Assembly (NCBI GenBank): GCA_947502835.1
Contig: CANNBJ010000001.1
Location: forward strand, 558,001-622,000
Direction: 5' to 3'
Source of the DNA: Bdellovibrionales bacterium
GTDB taxonomy: Bacteria > Bdellovibrionota > UBA1018 > CAIMNF01
DNA length: 64,000 nt
Positions 60,705 through 64,000 of this stretch are shown here, in pieces. The position numbers were made by a program, and so were the translations under genes. Below the pieces are notes generated by a model. It searched no databases. It worked only from the letters and a program-made list of their open reading frames with translations, and was not told the DNA's origin. Every line of letters starts with the position of its first letter. The first letter of the stretch is position 1.

Positions 60705-61239
60705 AAGTAATGACCTCCCATGGGTAAGGCTTGGATGAAGTTCTTGGTGATGGTTTTAGTTCAACCGACACTCTGAGTTTAAGAGCCGCTTTCTTCAAAC
60801 GGTTCGTAATTGAAAGCTCGATATCCGCTTCAAAATGGGTTTCATCAATTTCCCGGATATCTGTTATTTTTGCCTTTTGAGTTAGAGATTCGGTTTTCAT
60901 TCGATTGGATATCGAAATAAACTCTGCCCGCTTGCGATCCCAGAGCTCTACGCTCATGAACTCACCAACTTCCGAAATACGGTCATCGAAGTTGGTCTCG
61001 TCGTAGCTATAGAGATAAACTAAGAATCGCTTGAGAAGATTTTCTTTCTCTGCCTTCAGAATGGAATCGCCATATTGACCTACGACTCTTGTTCCATAAG
61101 GATCAATTCCGATGACTAAAGGTTTCGGATCAAGTCGAAGCAGCAAAACCGTCGTTAGTACGCAGTAGGCAAGAAGCGCTAAAACCATAAACCTCTTCAT
61201 TCCTGAGTAAATGGACGCTTTTGTAATATTTTTTATCAT
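60685..61239 (-). CDS. VirB8/TraE-like T4SS protein
   Basis: 184 residues: a short cytoplasmic start, one membrane segment (MVLALLAYCVLTTVLLL) and a periplasmic domain with FLVYLYSYDETNFDDRISEV and RMKTESLTQKAKITDIREID. Topology, length and gene order fit TraE/VirB8. It overlaps the next gene by 20 bases and the preceding one by four. Confidence 0.72.
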   Translation of the reverse strand: MIKNITKASIYSGMKRFMVLALLAYCVLTTVLLLRLDPKPLVIGIDPYGTRVVGQYGDSILKAEKENLLKRFLVYLYSYDETNFDDRISEVGEFMSVELWDRKRAEFISISNRMKTESLTQKAKITDIREIDETHFEADIELSITNRLKKAALKLRVSVELKPSPRTSSKPYPWEVITYDEQTI

Positions 61240-62936
61240 CGCTTTTTATTCCTTCCGTCTTTTTGAATCGGTTGAGCTTTTAGTCCACGTATAAACGTCG
61301 AAAGATGCCCCGTCTTTCCCTGAGGCTTCTCATTTGTATTCAAAGCAAAGGCTTTGGCTTTTGTTGAAGCTCTACCTTCAGGTTTGCTTAAATCCGAATA
61401 GCGTCTAGGTTCCGGCTCCGAGGATTTTGCATTTGAGTAGCGACTCTTTAGCTGGTTCATGGCGTATCCCTGAACGCTACCGACCATCCTGCCCACAGAA
61501 GGGAGGTTGTTTTTTCCAAATAAGCTTGCTGCTGGGTTTGCGGATAACATTCCATCCTTAGCAGCGTTTCTCTCTTTATTTGCACCCACCATGCTTTGAA
61601 TTGCTTTGGTAAACGGCTGGGCAAACGACGTTGCGCCATCTTTAATCGCTTTGGATAGACTCTGTCCCGACATGAGCTTGATTCCCACGACTGGTGAAAC
61701 GAGCTGAATCAAAGACAGAAAAACGGAATAGAGAGATTCAGCAAATGTCTTTTGGTTTTGATCCCAGGAAAGTTGGGCTGCTAGACCAACTAGGTTCCAA
61801 AAAATAGGCCAGAGGCAAATGGTGATGAAGCTTCCGATGAAAATAGGCCATGCGATGGCGAAGTTGAGCATCTGGCTTGAAAAGACGATGATTGGAAACA
61901 GCATGACCATGAAGCTGATTCCAAAGGTCATGATGAAGTCGATGATCGAAAACGCCGTGTATCTGATCCACTCAAAGAGCCATGCTAAGAATAGTTTCGT
62001 AGAGGTGCTTGCTTCTTTTAGTCCTGGAAGAACTAGCTCTTTGGGCTGAATGCTTTCAAGTCTGGTATCCCCAATCTTGTCAGCCAGAAGTTCAGTATAG
62101 TGCAAGATTGCCCTAACCAAGTCGGGGTAAACCATCAGAAGTAGGAAACAGAGAATTGTATCCCTAAGCAGATCACCGTATCTAGCAACACCAGAAAATC
62201 CCATCTGGTAAAAAACAACCCGCATCAAAAACGCAAATAAAACAAAACCAATAAGAGCAGATCTCAAACGGTTTGCAACCGTGATGGAATTTTCAACAAC
62301 TCGCTCAGTTTTGGGAAAAGAAAGGACACCGCTTTTTCCGAAAGTTTTTGCGCCTTTTCCCTTTAGCTCTGTCTTGAGTCCTTCGATTTGTTTTTTCTTC
62401 TCCACTAGGTCCTGAAGATCACGTTTTGTGGCCTGAAGATTTGCTTCATTCTGAAGACGAATCATTCTGTAGGTAGCCGCAAGCTGTTCCTTTTGAAGTT
62501 GAGCCGATTCCACCTGGGCTAGTTTTGCTTTTTGATCGAGCTTCATAACGAGCTTAAAGGCCCGCTTGCCAGCTCTTACGGCACGAGTCACTGCTCGTAA
62601 AGTAGTAGAGAGTTTCTTTAGCTCATTTGGATCTTGATGACCAAGGCTGTCGATTTCTTCAAGCGTATAGCCTGCTTCTTCCGCAAGGCTTTGAATTTCT
62701 CTCACCTCGTCGATGATCTTTTGGCCGTCTTCGCTAATTTGAGCATCCGAGTCGATCTCGGAGTAAAGTTCATTAAAGGCATCAGCAGAACTTGCGATCT
62801 CGCCAGCAGCTTCGCTCGCTGCACTCACTCCATTTGCGACCGCTCCGCCAACAGCCGCTATGGTAAACGGGTCAAACGAATACGAATTCGAAACAGGAAA
62901 TACTAAAATGAGAAGGCAGCTCCAAGAGAGCCTCAT
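61236..62936 (-). CDS. VirB6/TrbL-like polytopic T4SS protein
   Basis: 566 residues. A signal-like start, a long helical coiled region (about residues 45-200), then about six membrane segments between roughly residues 240 and 425 (LIGFVLFAFLMRVVFYQMG, TILCFLLLMVYPDLV, SIIDFIMTFGISFMVMLFPIIVF and others, in part), ending in a basic disordered tail. This is the TrbL/VirB6 type. It overlaps the VirB4-like gene by four bases. Confidence 0.75.
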   Translation of the reverse strand: MRLSWSCLLILVFPVSNSYSFDPFTIAAVGGAVANGVSAASEAAGEIASSADAFNELYSEIDSDAQISEDGQKIIDEVREIQSLAEEAGYTLEEIDSLGHQDPNELKKLSTTLRAVTRAVRAGKRAFKLVMKLDQKAKLAQVESAQLQKEQLAATYRMIRLQNEANLQATKRDLQDLVEKKKQIEGLKTELKGKGAKTFGKSGVLSFPKTERVVENSITVANRLRSALIGFVLFAFLMRVVFYQMGFSGVARYGDLLRDTILCFLLLMVYPDLVRAILHYTELLADKIGDTRLESIQPKELVLPGLKEASTSTKLFLAWLFEWIRYTAFSIIDFIMTFGISFMVMLFPIIVFSSQMLNFAIAWPIFIGSFITICLWPIFWNLVGLAAQLSWDQNQKTFAESLYSVFLSLIQLVSPVVGIKLMSGQSLSKAIKDGATSFAQPFTKAIQSMVGANKERNAAKDGMLSANPAASLFGKNNLPSVGRMVGSVQGYAMNQLKSRYSNAKSSEPEPRRYSDLSKPEGRASTKAKAFALNTNEKPQGKTGHLSTFIRGLKAQPIQKDGRNKKR

Positions 62937-64000
62937 TCGACTCCCTTCATAGTCATAACGGAGATCAATTGGCTTTCACTAAGCCAAGGAGCGGCAAGTC
63001 TTAGTCCCTCAAGCTGATCGACCTCTTGACGGCTAGAAGTTGCCGTCCAGTAGTCCTTCTGAGTGAGATAAAGGCGACAAAGCCTTGTTCCCGTGTCGTC
63101 TTGCAAAACAAATTGGCGGAACTCCTTTCCACGGTAGGGATGAGTTTTTAGAATGGAGATTTCACGATCTCCAAGGTTGAAAATGTCTCTGTAAACAGAC
63201 TCCTTTGATTCACTTTCAAAAAACACTCTCACTGGAGAGTTGATAATAATTCCTCGGTCTTCCCCCTCTGGAGTTTTAAGAATAAAACTTTCGATGTCTT
63301 GTCCTTTTAGTATAGTGGCGTGCCCAAACTTTCTTGAGTTCGCTGTGGTCAAAAGGAAAAACGCGGCATTTCGTTGGATAAAAAATTTTGTTTCATCCAC
63401 ATCAAAAACGAGCCTTGATCCAATGGCTCTTTGCTCTGGAGTGGAAAGCGCAATCATTCGAAGATTTACAGCCGCAATGACGGCCGCCATTACGCCTGAC
63501 GCGTAGTCTGAATTTGCTGCTGAATTAATGCCTTCGAAATTGTAATAGATGTATCTATTGTCGGACCTGCCGCTTCCTGGATGGATGGCGTTTTCGAAAA
63601 CACCGCCTTTGGCCCATCTTTCAAGAATGTTCTGTCTGGGCAGGTTCTTTGTGGTCACAATAAAATCCGAAAGAGATCGGTTATTCTTCCGTTCTCTAAA
63701 ATAAGTACGAATTCCTTTCTCAAAATCCGCTCGGATACTCTTTGAAACGAATGCTTCGCCTTCCTCCAGGGCGAGAGTACAAACCAGCTCGACCATTACG
63801 GTAAGTTCTTCGTTTGAAATGTCTCCAGGTTTTGAAGAAAAGAAAGGATCAATTCCACTAGGGCGATCCAGATGAAAACCTATTTCCAATCCCTGGTTTA
63901 GTGCGCATTCCCTTCGATAGCTGCCGCCTACATCAACCTTGATGATATGAATATTTGGGTCATTTAATAGACTTTGGGAAAGAGCGTTTCCGAACACACT
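62933..64000 (-). CDS. VirB4/TraC-like T4SS ATPase, 5' end beyond window
   Basis: At least 354 residues of the C-terminal half; the reading frame is open to the window edge, so the start and the Walker A region lie outside. Features are a conserved ATPase core with VFDVDETKFFIQ (Walker B, near residue 216) and FFLLTTANSRKFG, then SQLISVM at the end. VirB4/TraC powers pilus and channel assembly. It is the first visible gene of the leftward operon. Confidence 0.8.
   Translation of the reverse strand, partial: SVFGNALSQSLLNDPNIHIIKVDVGGSYRRECALNQGLEIGFHLDRPSGIDPFFSSKPGDISNEELTVMVELVCTLALEEGEAFVSKSIRADFEKGIRTYFRERKNNRSLSDFIVTTKNLPRQNILERWAKGGVFENAIHPGSGRSDNRYIYYNFEGINSAANSDYASGVMAAVIAAVNLRMIALSTPEQRAIGSRLVFDVDETKFFIQRNAAFFLLTTANSRKFGHATILKGQDIESFILKTPEGEDRGIIINSPVRVFFESESKESVYRDIFNLGDREISILKTHPYRGKEFRQFVLQDDTGTRLCRLYLTQKDYWTATSSRQEVDQLEGLRLAAPWLSESQLISVMTMKGVE

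Larger units (their letters stand above)
32181..64000. mobile_element. Integrative and conjugative element (ICE), left part, right end beyond window
   Basis: The left border is placed at the 3' end of tRNA-Gly. To the right G+C falls from roughly 53-67% to 42-50% in spot-counted lines, and all genes are accessory: small HTH regulators, metal-resistance operons, AbiE and a type IV secretion/conjugation operon running to the window end. No integrase, relaxase or second copy of the tRNA end was found inside, so the other border and the recombination genes should lie to the right. Extent and mobility are inference. Confidence 0.75.

Noticed and set aside
32181-64000. Second attachment site, integrase or relaxase of the ICE
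   Set aside because: I looked for the tRNA 3' end sequence on both strands and for integrase or relaxase motifs in translated frames; none was seen within the window.
1-64000. CRISPR arrays, rRNA genes, complete insertion sequences
   Set aside because: No regularly spaced repeats, no rRNA sequence and no intact transposase with inverted ends were seen.

Overview
The window looks like the chromosome of a Gram-negative, diderm bacterium. It carries outer-membrane barrel proteins, BamB, apolipoprotein N-acyltransferase, several lipoproteins and RND/TolC efflux. Mevalonate-pathway kinases, a c-di-GMP enzyme with a PilZ protein, degenerate flagellar-stator-like genes and sigma-54 promoters would fit a member of the Bdellovibrionota or a related delta-type lineage. 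That placement is inference; no rRNA or lineage-specific marker is visible.

Bases 1 to about 32180 are ordinary chromosome, visibly G+C-rich (about 53-67% in spot-counted lines). From left to right they hold tRNA-His, a small barrel protein, a HAD phosphatase, VanX-type dipeptidase with peptide deformylase, a PAS-GGDEF diguanylate cyclase, a degenerate MotA/MotB-like pair and HtpX. Next comes a long leftward operon, rrf2-sufC-sufD-sufS-sufU-sufT-sufB followed by three mevalonate-pathway genes, which joins iron-sulfur cluster assembly to isoprenoid precursor synthesis. It has a recognisable promoter and a perfect-arm inverted repeat just before the Rrf2 repressor. Then come yfgM-bamB, two barrel proteins, a transposase-derived protein without its catalytic motif, a metallo-hydrolase with queA, a SixA-like phosphatase, a subtilase, lnt, genes behind two sigma-54-type promoters, a coiled-coil/Hsp20-like fusion, glpX, a PilZ protein, pgsA and a cobalamin adenosyltransferase.

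At tRNA-Gly(GCC), 32104-32180, the character changes. Everything to the right is more A+T-rich (about 42-50% G+C in spot-counted lines) and has the contents of an integrative and conjugative element (ICE) that continues past the window. Its left part holds small regulators with striking operator-like palindromes. The centre is a heavy-metal island. One block is a czcI-czcC-mini czcB-czcA efflux operon extended with lipoproteins, a second outer-membrane channel, a YHS lipoprotein, a CDF transporter and DUF3703. A second is an ECF sigma factor with a membrane partner and three matching promoters serving itself, a haem-binding-domain protein and a secreted cysteine-rich peptide. A third is a copper module with a P-type ATPase and a multicopper oxidase fused to a CopB-like barrel, controlled probably by a CorE-like ECF sigma factor. 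The last is an arsenic operon, arsR-arsI-arsC-aquaglyceroporin.

Right of the metal island are a G+C-rich nested inverted-repeat element, an AbiE abortive-infection/toxin-antitoxin pair with two matching operators, and a leftward conjugation operon: coupling protein, replication-relaxation-like protein, small RHH-like protein, VirB10-, VirB9/TraK-, VirB8/TraE- and VirB6-like proteins and a VirB4/TraC ATPase cut by the window end. No integrase, relaxase or second attachment site lies inside the window. The most unusual items are the multicopper oxidase-CopB fusion, the three-promoter ECF metal regulon with its secreted metallothionein-like peptide, the adaptor reduced to 167 residues, the symmetric three-palindrome array beside the attachment site and the 186-bp nested hairpin element.
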